The notes under the pieces were generated by a model. The model had not been told where the DNA came from and ran no database searches. It was given only the letters and a program-made list of their open reading frames with translations. A program made the translations under genes and the position numbers. Shown piece after piece: positions 36,378 to 44,524 of a DNA stretch of 64,000 nt. The stretch spans positions 124,001 to 188,000 of the forward strand of contig NZ_QZVS01000097.1 in the NCBI RefSeq assembly GCF_003602235.1. Reading direction: 5' to 3'. Position 1 is the first letter of the stretch. The number at the start of each line of letters is the position of its first letter. The DNA comes from Cryobacterium melibiosiphilum. GTDB taxonomy: Bacteria; Actinomycetota; Actinomycetes; Actinomycetales; Microbacteriaceae.

Positions 36378-37436
36378 CTAGACGGATGCGTCGGCGTGCG
36401 CCGTCTCGACGGCCGGCGTGGCCGTCTTCCTGCGGCGCCGCAGCACGATGAGAGTGCCGGCAGCTATCAGCAGGAGCAGCACGCCCGAGGAGACGAGCGT
36501 GATCAGCAGCACCGGAGCCTCGTTCGGGGCCACGGTTTCGCCGACTCCAGCGTCGGGGAAAGTGATCGTGGCCGTAACTTCGCGCTCGACCAGGCCGCTC
36601 TTGAGAGAGAGCGTTGCATCCCACGGGCCGTTCGGGAGTTCGTCGGAGAGGGTGAAGACGACTTCGCCGGAGTCGCCCGGGGCCAGCGTCGTGGCTTGCT
36701 GAACCGTGAACGGTCCCGCAGAAAGCCCAGCGGGCCCATTGGCCAAATTTAGTTCACCCGAGATATCGATCGCTCGACCGCCTGTGTTCTCCGCCAAGGC
36801 AGAAAGCGTAGGAAGCCCCTCGGCGTCGCGTGATGGGGTCAACGATCCGACAGCAAAGTCTGCCGGTGTTCCGTTGCCTTCATCCACTGACAAGTAGATT
36901 CTCACGCCCGCCCGGCTTGCTTGAACAATGCTCGACCCAGCTAACGGAGCGCTTCTCACCTCAGCCCAAATCGCGCCGTATTGCTCTCCCTCCGATGCAT
37001 CGGAGGGGACGGAGATGGTGGCAAGTACATCAACTTCGCTCCCACTGGGCATTTTCAGCTGAGATTGTTCGAGAGTCGTCCATGTTGTGAGCTCATTTTG
37101 CGAGGACGAGGAATCTCCAACGAAGTTCCCATCCTGGATAGTTGCCGAGCTCACGTAGACGTACACCACCTTGTCGGAGGTCGAATTGTTCTGAATCTGG
37201 ACCCGCCGCTCTAATACTGTGCCGGGGCCAACTTGATCGACGATGTACGTTCGCGTTCGGGGATCGCTTTGAGTCGACTCGGGCATGTCGAGAAGTTTGA
37301 TTCCGACACCCTGGCCCCCTTCAACTTCGGCCACGGCTCCGCCCGAAATCCCTGACTCCTGTGCTTGTGCAGCCGAGGAAGCGACCGACAGTAGGAAGAT
37401 GACGCCAATGACGGCCACGAATTTTTTCCTGATCAA
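36378..37436 (-). CDS. DUF916-like surface protein, signal peptide and C-terminal TM
   Basis: A 352-residue exported protein. A signal peptide (about 1-25) is followed by two beta-rich domains; the first has QVGPGTVLERRVQIQNNSTSDK and EGEQYGAIWAEV, resembling DUF916, the peptidoglycan-binding partner of WxL proteins. A membrane segment near residues 311-336 is followed by RRRRK. I take the TTG at 37436 for a clean signal peptide with GGAAAG upstream; TTG 37442 and GTG 37535 are alternatives. Bases and codons are clearly less GC-rich than neighbours. The upstream gene is WxL-like. Confidence 0.62.
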   Translation of the reverse strand: MIRKKFVAVIGVIFLLSVASSAAQAQESGISGGAVAEVEGGQGVGIKLLDMPESTQSDPRTRTYIVDQVGPGTVLERRVQIQNNSTSDKVVYVYVSSATIQDGNFVGDSSSSQNELTTWTTLEQSQLKMPSGSEVDVLATISVPSDASEGEQYGAIWAEVRSAPLAGSSIVQASRAGVRIYLSVDEGNGTPADFAVGSLTPSRDAEGLPTLSALAENTGGRAIDISGELNLANGPAGLSAGPFTVQQATTLAPGDSGEVVFTLSDELPNGPWDATLSLKSGLVEREVTATITFPDAGVGETVAPNEAPVLLITLVSSGVLLLLIAAGTLIVLRRRRKTATPAVETAHADASV

Positions 37437-37555
37437 GAGCAATCGTCTTTCCAAGCCGAATTCCTGGCCGTTATGTGTTTCGCGGAAGATGTTGGCAGCT
37501 ACGAGAGAGTGGGGCCACGATTCACGCACCCCCACCTATCGCCTATCGCTAGAAA

Positions 37556-38098
37556 TTAGCTGACGGAGTGCGTGAGCGTCGCCGTATAAATGTCTGCCAG
37601 AGCAAGAGCCGGAACGGTGACTTCGACCTTGGCCCCCCACGTGGCCGTGTTACTGCTGGTGCCGCCGGCGGAAACCTGGACGGTCTCCGGGTCAGTCAAA
37701 TCAGTGACTGAGCTGGGCGTGACGACGGTAGTCGGGCTCACAGTGACTACGGCGGCGTCCGGGACGTAGGTGGCAGTGGTCAGGGGGATGACCGTGGTGC
37801 TTCCGTTCGTTGGGACGAACGCGCTGAGGGTGGCAGTGGCGGTCCAAATTGCAATAGAGGCTCGATCATCGATGACCTGCACCCCAGTCAGCTCTGCGGA
37901 TGCTGTCTGGGGGGCCGAGCTCGACACAATGGCCGTGAGGGCAGCGGTTTCGGGTGCCACCATCGTCAGGACTCCACCGGTGACGGCGACAGTCGCGATC
38001 GTTGTGTCTGTTGTGGCGGCCATGGCGGGCGTGACTGCAGCGCCGACGAGGGCTACGGAACCCATGAGTGCCAGAGCGGCGAATGTTGACTTACGCAT
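37556..38098 (-). CDS. WxL-like secreted surface protein
   Basis: A 180-residue protein with a signal peptide ending near AMAATT (about residue 28). The mature part is Thr/Val/Ala-rich and beta-prone. TGVQVIDDRASIAIWTATA followed by LSAFVPTNG and the C-terminal ADIYTATLTHSVS resemble the WxL cell-surface domain (ltVxD...gWtvtaxlsdF, then dtYtgtLtwtLs), with IWT at the first tryptophan motif. Family membership is inferred by eye. The ATG at 38098 has AAGG seven nt upstream. It probably works with the DUF916-like protein downstream. Confidence 0.55.
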   Translation of the reverse strand: MRKSTFAALALMGSVALVGAAVTPAMAATTDTTIATVAVTGGVLTMVAPETAALTAIVSSSAPQTASAELTGVQVIDDRASIAIWTATATLSAFVPTNGSTTVIPLTTATYVPDAAVVTVSPTTVVTPSSVTDLTDPETVQVSAGGTSSNTATWGAKVEVTVPALALADIYTATLTHSVS

Positions 38099-38358
38099 GA
38101 TAAAACCTTTCAAATCAGCGATCTATGTATGCCGCTCGGCGTTTGGCTCGATGCCCCCGTGTCGTCCAGCAGGTCAAAGTTTCTTTGACTGATCTCACCG
38201 TACGAGCGTGCTTGAAAAGCGCGTAATCACGCTTAAAACAGCTGTTCTATCCCCCGTGCCGCGCCAGCATTGGGATGCACGGCCCATGCCGAAAACAGGT
38301 CATTTGCTTCGTGCCCCATTCTGGGGTCGACCGGTTGACCAAGGTCGGGACCTTGTAC
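38099..38358. promoter_or_regulatory. intergenic region upstream of WxL-like gene
   Basis: 260 bp between the divergent-to-none pair: it is upstream of the WxL-like gene and downstream of the tetR gene, both on minus. It holds an inverted repeat with 7-bp arms GTCAAAG (38173-38179) and CTTTGAC (38183-38189), about 75 bp before the WxL-like start, which could be an operator. It is relatively AT-rich between 38170 and 38250. Confidence 0.4.
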
Positions 38359-38955
38359 CTAGTCGGCAGCCCGGGAGCGGGGCTCGACGAGGCGCTCGAC
38401 GGCGTGCACGACGTTGGCGCGGCGCGCGGCGAGGGCCGCCGCATCGGGCTCACGGCCGTAGGCGAGGGAGAGCCCGGGTTCGTGCAGCCAGGCCGAGATG
38501 AGGCCGAAGATGAGCGTCATGAGCTGGCTCGGCGCCCACGCGGCATCGACGGTTCCGGCCGCCTGGGCGAGCTCGATGCGACGCACCTGCTCATCGCGGT
38601 AGCCGAGCACGACATCCGTCGAGGGAGTCAGCGTGCCGTCGGTCTCCAGACGCGCCCAGTCGATCATGCGCAGGTGGTCGGGGTGAGCCACGGCGTGGTC
38701 GAAGAGGGCCCCGGCGAAGGCCGGCACGTCGTTGTCGACCAGCACGACAGCGCTCGCGAACTCCCGCAGGTTGAGCTCGAGCACCGCGAGAAACAGCTGC
38801 CGCTTGTCGGAGTAGTAGGCGTACATGCGCTCCTTGCTCGCCGATGCAGCCTTCGCGATGCGGTCGATGCGCGCCCCGGCGAGGCCGTAGGCCGCGAACT
38901 CGGTGCGAGCCGCCTCGAGAATGCGGGTCTGGGTGTCTGCTCCATCGCGTGCCAT
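38359..38955 (-). CDS. TetR family transcriptional regulator
   Basis: A 198-residue repressor-type protein. The N-terminal helix-turn-helix is RILEAARTEFAAYGLAGARI followed by AKAASASKERMYAYYSDKRQL. The C-terminal ligand domain has no recognisable specificity. It is divergent from an MFS efflux gene, and the 69-bp region between them has a perfect 16-bp palindrome, so local control of the transporter and autoregulation are likely. Confidence 0.9.
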   Translation of the reverse strand: MARDGADTQTRILEAARTEFAAYGLAGARIDRIAKAASASKERMYAYYSDKRQLFLAVLELNLREFASAVVLVDNDVPAFAGALFDHAVAHPDHLRMIDWARLETDGTLTPSTDVVLGYRDEQVRRIELAQAAGTVDAAWAPSQLMTLIFGLISAWLHEPGLSLAYGREPDAAALAARRANVVHAVERLVEPRSRAAD

Positions 38956-38984
38956 GACTCGACTATAGCGAGAAGTTCACACAA

Positions 38985-39000
38985 AACGAACTAGTTCGTT
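38985..39000. promoter_or_regulatory. 16-bp palindromic operator, TetR/MFS
   Basis: AACGAACTAGTTCGTT is a perfect palindrome midway between the tetR and MFS starts (31 bp from tetR, 25 bp from MFS). Its size and place fit a TetR-dimer operator. A -10-like TAGAGT at 39012-39017 ends seven nt before the MFS ATG. Confidence 0.75.
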
Positions 39001-39024
39001 CGGTTTTGGCGTAGAGTACTCCTC

Positions 39025-40524
39025 ATGCCTAACCCCGTTTCCAGTACCGTCCCGCCCTCGTCGGCGGCCGCAGCACCCGCTGCCCACACCGCCTCCGCAG
39101 CGGCCGACTCCACCCCGCACAACGCGAAGCGCTGGTGGCTTCTCGCCATCGTCGCGCTCGCCCAGCTCACGGTCGTGCTCGACGGCACCATCGTGAACAT
39201 CGCGCTCCCCCAGGCCCAGATCGCCCTCGGCATGAGCGACGGCGACCGCACCTGGGTCGTCACCCTCTACTCCCTCGTCTTCGGCGCCCTGCTTCTGCTC
39301 GGCGGCCGGATCGCCGACTTCTGGGGCCGCAAGCGCTCCTTCATCGTGGGCATGGCCGGTTTCGCCATCGCCTCCGCCCTCGGTGGCGCCGCCCAGAGCA
39401 CCTGGGAACTGATCGCGGCCCGTGGCCTGCAGGGGCTCTTCGCCGCCTTGCTCGCCCCCGCCTCACTCGCCCTGCTCACCGTGAACTTTCCCGGCGGCAA
39501 GGACCGCATCAAGGCCTTCGCCGTCTACGGTGCGATCGCCGGTGGTGGCGCGGCCGTCGGGCTCATCCTCGGCGGCGTGCTCACCGAGTACGCGAGCTGG
39601 CGCTGGTGCCTCTACGTGAACGTGCCGATCGCCATCGTCGCGATTGCGGGCGCCATTCCGATCATCAAGGAGAGCAAGGCGCACGGCAACACCAAGTACG
39701 ACGTGCCCGGCGCCATTCTCGTGGCCCTCGGCCTCGGCTCGCTCGTCTTCGGCTTCGCGCAGGCCGAGAACGGCTGGGGTACCTGGCCGGTGCTCGTCTT
39801 CCTGCCGCTCGGACTCGTGCTGCTGGGCCTGTTCGTGTTCGTGGAAAGCCGTTCGAACCATCCGCTGCTTCCGCTGCGCATCATGGCCGACCGGGTGCGC
39901 GGCAGCGCGTTCCTGACCGCGCTGCTCTCCGGCGCGGCGCTGCTGGGCGCGCTGCTCTTTCTCACGCTGTACTTCCAGATCGTGCTGCAGTACACGCCCA
40001 TCCAGTCCGGACTCGCCTCGCTGCCGATGACCGTCACGATCATCATCGGCGCCGGCGTGCTCTCGAAGTTCCTCGCCCGCATCGGTGTGCGCATCCCGAT
40101 GACGGTCGGACCGATCGTCGGCGCCGCCGGCCTGCTCTGGCTGACCGGCATCACCGTCGAGGGCAACTACCTCGTCGAGGTGCTACCGGGGCTGATCCTG
40201 CTCGGCGCGGGGCTCTCGATGATCTTCGTGCCGCTGCAGAACGTGGCCCTGTCGGGGATCGCCGACCACGATGCCGGCGCGGCGAGCGCCGCGGTGACCG
40301 CGATGCAGCAGATCGGCGGATCGATCGGAACCGCCCTCTTCACCGCGCTGTACACGGCCGCGGTGAGCTCGTACCTCGTCGGCACGGCTCCCACGCAGGC
40401 GGCCGAACTCGGCGCCCTGGTGAGCGGATACCACTCCACCTTCCTCTGGGCCGCCATCCTCATCTTCGCGGCCGGGCCCCTGGCCTTCTTCATGGTGCGC
40501 GGCCATAAGGATCTGCTGAGCTAA
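39025..40524 (+). CDS. MFS drug transporter, DHA2 (14-TM) family
   Basis: A 499-residue EmrB/QacA-type proton antiporter. The N-terminal segment has VVLDGTIVNIALPQAQ (family motif in TM1) and the TM2-3 loop motif A GGRIADFWGRKR, then ARGLQGLFAALLAPASLAL and 14 predicted membrane spans. Substrate is probably a toxic compound; not readable. No ribosome-binding site precedes the ATG at 39025 and a -10-like box lies just upstream, so a leaderless mRNA is possible. Confidence 0.9.
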   Translation: MPNPVSSTVPPSSAAAAPAAHTASAAADSTPHNAKRWWLLAIVALAQLTVVLDGTIVNIALPQAQIALGMSDGDRTWVVTLYSLVFGALLLLGGRIADFWGRKRSFIVGMAGFAIASALGGAAQSTWELIAARGLQGLFAALLAPASLALLTVNFPGGKDRIKAFAVYGAIAGGGAAVGLILGGVLTEYASWRWCLYVNVPIAIVAIAGAIPIIKESKAHGNTKYDVPGAILVALGLGSLVFGFAQAENGWGTWPVLVFLPLGLVLLGLFVFVESRSNHPLLPLRIMADRVRGSAFLTALLSGAALLGALLFLTLYFQIVLQYTPIQSGLASLPMTVTIIIGAGVLSKFLARIGVRIPMTVGPIVGAAGLLWLTGITVEGNYLVEVLPGLILLGAGLSMIFVPLQNVALSGIADHDAGAASAAVTAMQQIGGSIGTALFTALYTAAVSSYLVGTAPTQAAELGALVSGYHSTFLWAAILIFAAGPLAFFMVRGHKDLLS

Positions 40525-40535
40525 CGGTCACACGA

Positions 40536-40569
40536 AAAGTCCCCGTACCGAGGTCGGTACGGGGACTTT
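40536..40569. terminator. bidirectional terminator between MFS and DUF2004-like genes
   Basis: A perfect 14-bp stem (40536-40549 with 40556-40569) around a 6-nt loop, with A-rich and U-rich ends (AAAG...CTTT), between two convergent genes. This is the clearest intrinsic terminator in the window. Confidence 0.88.
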
Positions 40570-40587
40570 CTCGTTGGCGGCGTCGCG

Positions 40588-41091
40588 TCAGCTGTCGGGC
40601 GCGATGACGATCGTGTCGCCGTGGATGTCGATGGTCACCACGAGCAGCGCGTCGGTGTCGCCGGGGCTGATCGAGTAGTCGAGCAGCGCGAAGTGCTCCT
40701 CATTGCCGTTGTGGTGCGGGTGGAAGCCCACCCGCTGCAAGCGCAGCGAGCGCAGGAAGTCGATCTGCTGGTCACCGGAATCCCAGATCAGGGCGTTGCC
40801 GAGGGCCTCGGGGCCGAGCTCGTCAACCTGCTGGTCGATGAACTTCGCAGTGATCGAACCCTCCGCGGAGAGGTCGGCCACGAGCGACTCGCGGGCCTGG
40901 GAGTCGACCTCTTCGATCGCGTGGATCATCGCGGCGGCAATGTCGAGCGCCTCCACCGACACCGAGTCCTCGTCGGGTGAGCTGAGATCGACCTCGACGC
41001 TCTCGTCGCCGAGTTCGGCGGTGTCCGACCAGTACACCTCGCCGTCATCGTCGCTGCCGAGAATTCCGAAGAAATCGTGTTCGATGGTCAT
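40588..41091 (-). CDS. DUF2004-like acidic protein
   Basis: A 167-residue acidic protein beginning TIEHDFFGILGSDDDGEVYWSD, with a helical middle (IAAAMIHAIEEVDSQ) and a beta-rich C-terminus. It resembles DUF2004 proteins found in actinobacteria; this is recognition by eye. No catalytic motif is visible. It lies 64 nt upstream of ftsY on the same strand direction order (ftsY first in position, transcribed separately or after it). Confidence 0.6.
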   Translation of the reverse strand: MTIEHDFFGILGSDDDGEVYWSDTAELGDESVEVDLSSPDEDSVSVEALDIAAAMIHAIEEVDSQARESLVADLSAEGSITAKFIDQQVDELGPEALGNALIWDSGDQQIDFLRSLRLQRVGFHPHHNGNEEHFALLDYSISPGDTDALLVVTIDIHGDTIVIAPDS

Positions 41092-41155
41092 GCGGTCCTC
41101 ATTGTCTTGAAGCGTCGGGAAAAGTGTGGGAGCTCGTGAGCGTTTACATGCGCGG

Positions 41156-42031
41156 TCATCCGATGAGTTTCTGTGCGAACACGTGCGGCGTGAACCCGGT
41201 GAGGTCGTTGATGCCCTCGCCCTGGCCCACGAGCTTGATGGGAATGCCGGTCTTCTCCTGCACGGCGAGCACGAAGCCGCCCTTCGCCGAACCGTCGAGC
41301 TTGGTCAGCACCAGACCCGTCACCCCCGCGTGTTCGATGAAAGCTTCCGCCTGCGCCAGGCCATTCTGACCGGTCGTCGCGTCGAGAACCAGCAGAACTT
41401 CGGCGATCGGCGCTTGCTTCTCGACGACCCGACGAATCTTGGTGAGCTCGTCCATCAGCCCGCCCTTGGTCTGCAACCGGCCGGCGGTGTCGATCAGCAC
41501 GATCTCGATGCCCTCCCGCTTGGCCTTGTCCACGGTCTGAAAGGCGACGGATGCCGGATCCTGGCCCTCCATCTGCGGCCGCACGATCTGCGCCCCCGCG
41601 CGATCCGCCCAGGTGGCGAGCTGCTCGACGGCCCCCGCGCGGAACGTGTCGGCCGCGCCGATCACGACCGTGCGCCCATAGGTGTGCAAAAACTTGGCGA
41701 ACTTGCCGATCGTGGTGGTCTTGCCGACCCCGTTCACGCCGACGACGAGCACGATTGCCGGCCGCTCACTGAGGGTGAGGGTGGGATTGTAGGCGGCGAG
41801 GCGCTCTTCGATGCCCTCGCGCAGCATCCGCTGCAAATCGGCCGGGTCGGTGGTGTTGTATTTGGCGACCTTCGCCCGCAGCTCGGCGACGACGACCTCG
41901 GTGACGCCCGGTCCGAAGTCGGCCTGAATGAGGGCGTCTTCGAGGTCGTCCCAGGTCGCGTCATCGATCGTCTTCTTCGCGAACATTCCACGCAGAGCGC
42001 CGGACAGGGACCAGGGGGTGCGTTCAGCCAT
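41156..42031 (-). CDS. ftsY: signal recognition particle receptor FtsY
   Basis: A 291-residue SRP receptor GTPase, short because the acidic A domain is nearly absent, as in many actinobacteria. N domain (1-90), GVNGVGKT (98-105), GAADTFRAGAVEQL, LIDTAGRLQTKGGLMDEL and TKLDGSAKGGFVL. It docks Ffh-ribosome complexes at the membrane. It starts with ATG at 42031, divergent from the FAD oxidoreductase, and is some 12 kb from smc. Confidence 0.96.
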   Translation of the reverse strand: MAERTPWSLSGALRGMFAKKTIDDATWDDLEDALIQADFGPGVTEVVVAELRAKVAKYNTTDPADLQRMLREGIEERLAAYNPTLTLSERPAIVLVVGVNGVGKTTTIGKFAKFLHTYGRTVVIGAADTFRAGAVEQLATWADRAGAQIVRPQMEGQDPASVAFQTVDKAKREGIEIVLIDTAGRLQTKGGLMDELTKIRRVVEKQAPIAEVLLVLDATTGQNGLAQAEAFIEHAGVTGLVLTKLDGSAKGGFVLAVQEKTGIPIKLVGQGEGINDLTGFTPHVFAQKLIG

Positions 42032-42094
42032 ACCCCTACCCTAGGGCGGCGAGGCTCGGTACCTTCGTTGTCAACGATGACGAAAGGAATACCC

Positions 42095-43474
42095 ATGTCG
42101 AATTCAACCCGGCTTCACCCCGTTCTGGACTATCTGGCCGCCGACCTGCACGGTTCCCTCGTGCGCCCCGGCGACCCCCGGTGGGATACCGCCCGCAAGC
42201 CCTGGAACGTCGCGGTCGACCAGCAGCCGCTCGCCGTGGCCACGCCCCGCGACGTGCACGATGTCACCCGCATCGTCGCTGCCGCCCGCGCCGGCAAGTT
42301 CGGAGTGACCGTGCAGCCACGCGGCCACGGTGCCGCCGGTGACTGCGCGGACTGCATTCTCGTGCGCACAAGCGCCTTCGACGAGATCACGATCAACGTC
42401 GCCGACCGCGTCGCGCGGGTCGGCAGCGGCATCAGCTGGGGCACCCTGCTGGCCCGACTCGAAGGAACCGGCCTGATCGCCCTGGCCGGCAGCAGCCCCG
42501 ATGTCAGCGTGACCGGCTACCTGCTCTCGGGCGGTCACTCCTGGTTCAGCCGCTGGCAGGGACTCGCCGCGCACTCCCTCCGCGCCGTCGAGCTCGTCGA
42601 CGGCCGCGGCGATATCTGCCGGGTCACCCCCGAGAGCAACCCCGAACTGCTCTGGGCGCTGCGCGGCGGCGGCGGACTGTTCGGTGTGGTCACGACTGTC
42701 GAGATCGACCTGTTCGAGGCGCCCGAACTGTTCGGCGGCCGCATCGTGTTCGCCGCCGAGGAAGCCGACACGGTGCTCGAACAGGTCGCCGTGATCATGG
42801 CGAATGCCCCCAACGAGCTGAGCATCTTCGCCGGCCTGATCAACATGCCCGACATCGAAATGGTGCCCGAACCCATGCGCGGGCACAGTTTCGCGACCGT
42901 GGACGTGGTCTTCGTCGGGGGCGCGGAGCGCTGTGCCGACCTGCTCGCCCCGCTGCTGACGGCCGCGGAGCCGATCATGGACCAGACCCGGGCCTTCGGC
43001 ATCAGCCGCCTCGGCGAGGTCTCGGCCGATCCCGACGAACCGGTCCCCTCGCTCGACTGGGGTGCCACCCTGACCGAGTTCACCGCCGACACGATCGGCG
43101 ACCTCGTGGCGGCGTTCCGCGCGGCGAGCGCCGACGGGCTCGCCATGCTGCAGCTGCGGCCGCTCGGCGGGGCCCTCCGGCCGGATGCCCGCGGCAACTC
43201 CCCCGCCGGCGTCGCCGGGAGCCTCAGCGCGGAGTGCATCGTCTTCGCGGCCGCGTTCCTGATGGATCCGAGCCGGCACATCGACGACCACGTCTTCGAC
43301 ACGCTGCGGGCAGCGACCGCCGGGAAGACCGTTCCGCGCTCTCCGCTGTCGCTGCTCTCGAGTTCGTACACGATGGCGGATGCCGTCTCCCGCGAGGACA
43401 TCACCCGCCTCGCCGAGATCAAGCGCACCGTCGACCCCGACGGGCTCATGCGCAGCAACGTGCCGCTGGTCTGA
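42095..43474 (+). CDS. FAD-binding (PCMH-type) oxidoreductase
   Basis: A 459-residue flavoprotein of the berberine-bridge/PCMH type. VATPRDVHDVTRIVAAARAG and VQPRGHGAAGDC form the first FAD-binding block, SGGHSWFSRWQGLAAHSL and GGGGLFGVVTTVEIDL the second. A His and a Cys lie where covalent flavin links occur in the family, but I cannot prove linkage. The substrate is unknown. The ATG at 42095 has AAAGGA upstream. The frame is open across ftsY upstream but that is not coding. Confidence 0.85.
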   Translation: MSNSTRLHPVLDYLAADLHGSLVRPGDPRWDTARKPWNVAVDQQPLAVATPRDVHDVTRIVAAARAGKFGVTVQPRGHGAAGDCADCILVRTSAFDEITINVADRVARVGSGISWGTLLARLEGTGLIALAGSSPDVSVTGYLLSGGHSWFSRWQGLAAHSLRAVELVDGRGDICRVTPESNPELLWALRGGGGLFGVVTTVEIDLFEAPELFGGRIVFAAEEADTVLEQVAVIMANAPNELSIFAGLINMPDIEMVPEPMRGHSFATVDVVFVGGAERCADLLAPLLTAAEPIMDQTRAFGISRLGEVSADPDEPVPSLDWGATLTEFTADTIGDLVAAFRAASADGLAMLQLRPLGGALRPDARGNSPAGVAGSLSAECIVFAAAFLMDPSRHIDDHVFDTLRAATAGKTVPRSPLSLLSSSYTMADAVSREDITRLAEIKRTVDPDGLMRSNVPLV

Positions 43475-43565
43475 CGACCGTGTCGGGCCTTCAACCCGAC
43501 ATCTGAAATCTGAAACCTGGCGCAATACGGCGCGGAACGGGTGCGGCGCCCCGCAGACTGGGGGA

Positions 43566-44396
43566 ATGCAGACTGAGGGCGTGACGCGCGACGGGGCGGC
43601 CGCACCCTCCTCTCTCGTGGGCATCGCCCACGGCACCAACGCGCCCGCCGGGCAGGCCGCCGTGGCAACACTCATGCGAGCCGTCGCGGCCGCCGCCCCG
43701 CACCTGAACGTCACCCTCGGATTCGTCGACGTGCAGCAGCCCGACACCCCGGCCACCCTCGCGACGCTGCCCCCGGCGGCCCCCGCCATCATCGTGCCCC
43801 TGTTGCTCTCGGCCGGCTATCACGTGCACGTCGACCTGACCGAGGCCGTGCTCGCCGCGACCGACCGAGCCGTTCAGCTCGGCGCAGCGCTCGGACCCGA
43901 CGACCGCATCGTGCGCCTGCTGCAGCGCCGCCTCGCCGAGGCCGGGCTGCTCGCCGAAGACACGCTCGTGCTCGGGGCTGCCGGATCAAGCGACGCCCGC
44001 GCCGTCGCCGACTGCCGGGTGGTCGCCGACCGGCTGTCGCGGGCGCTGGGTCGCCCGGTGGCCATCGGATTTCTCTCAGCGGCCGAGCCCCGCCTCACCG
44101 CAGCCATCGCGACAGCGCGCGCCGAGCATCCCCGACATCGGGTCGTGCTTGCCAGCTATCTGCTGGCGCCCGGCTACTTTCAGGGCCTCGCCGAGGCCGC
44201 CGGAGCTGACCTCGTGACCGCTCCGCTGCTGCGGGCCGACGCGCCCGCACCGCAGGAACTCGTGGACGTGGTGCTGGACCGCTACCGAGCGGCGGCGCAC
44301 CCGCATCCGGCGCGCCGCATGCTACGGCTCCCCCGGCGCAAAAGCCACCCGCTGCGCGGCGCGCGACGCCGTGTGACAGCAGATGACCGCGCGTGA
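43566..44396 (+). CDS. sirohydrochlorin chelatase (CbiX/SirB-like), copy 2
   Basis: A 276-residue paralog of the gene at 23371 with the same blocks: GIAHGTNAPAGQAA, FVDVQQPDTPATLA, VPLLLSAGYHVHVDL, GAAGSSDARAVADC and SYLLAPGYFQGL. It probably finishes siroheme for the sulfite reductase 128 nt downstream. The C-terminal tail is basic (RRKSHPLRGARRR). The ATG at 43566 has only a crowded GGGGG site, and a GTG at 43581 is possible. Confidence 0.8.
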   Translation: MQTEGVTRDGAAAPSSLVGIAHGTNAPAGQAAVATLMRAVAAAAPHLNVTLGFVDVQQPDTPATLATLPPAAPAIIVPLLLSAGYHVHVDLTEAVLAATDRAVQLGAALGPDDRIVRLLQRRLAEAGLLAEDTLVLGAAGSSDARAVADCRVVADRLSRALGRPVAIGFLSAAEPRLTAAIATARAEHPRHRVVLASYLLAPGYFQGLAEAAGADLVTAPLLRADAPAPQELVDVVLDRYRAAAHPHPARRMLRLPRRKSHPLRGARRRVTADDRA

Positions 44397-44443
44397 CCGC
44401 GCCCGCCGTGCCGGCCCGGCCCGCGCGATAACTTAGGGCCACC

Positions 44444-44464
44444 GGTCACCCCTCCCGGGTGACC
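44444..44464 (+). promoter_or_regulatory. hairpin/palindrome in sulfite reductase leader
   Basis: GGTCACCC (44444-44451) pairs with GGGTGACC (44457-44464) around a 5-nt loop, about 60 nt before the sulfite reductase GTG and just after an AT-richer patch (gataacttag, 44427-44436) that could be a -10 region. It could be an operator for the sulfur operon or an RNA hairpin. Confidence 0.4.
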
Positions 44465-44524
44465 TCGACCCGCACATCCCCTGTCCCACCCGCCCCATCC
44501 CCATCTCAACCCGAGGAGTAGATC

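Noticed and set aside
41126..42094. N-terminal extension of the FAD oxidoreductase
   Set aside because: It runs antisense through ftsY. The conserved flavoprotein begins after the ATG at 42095.
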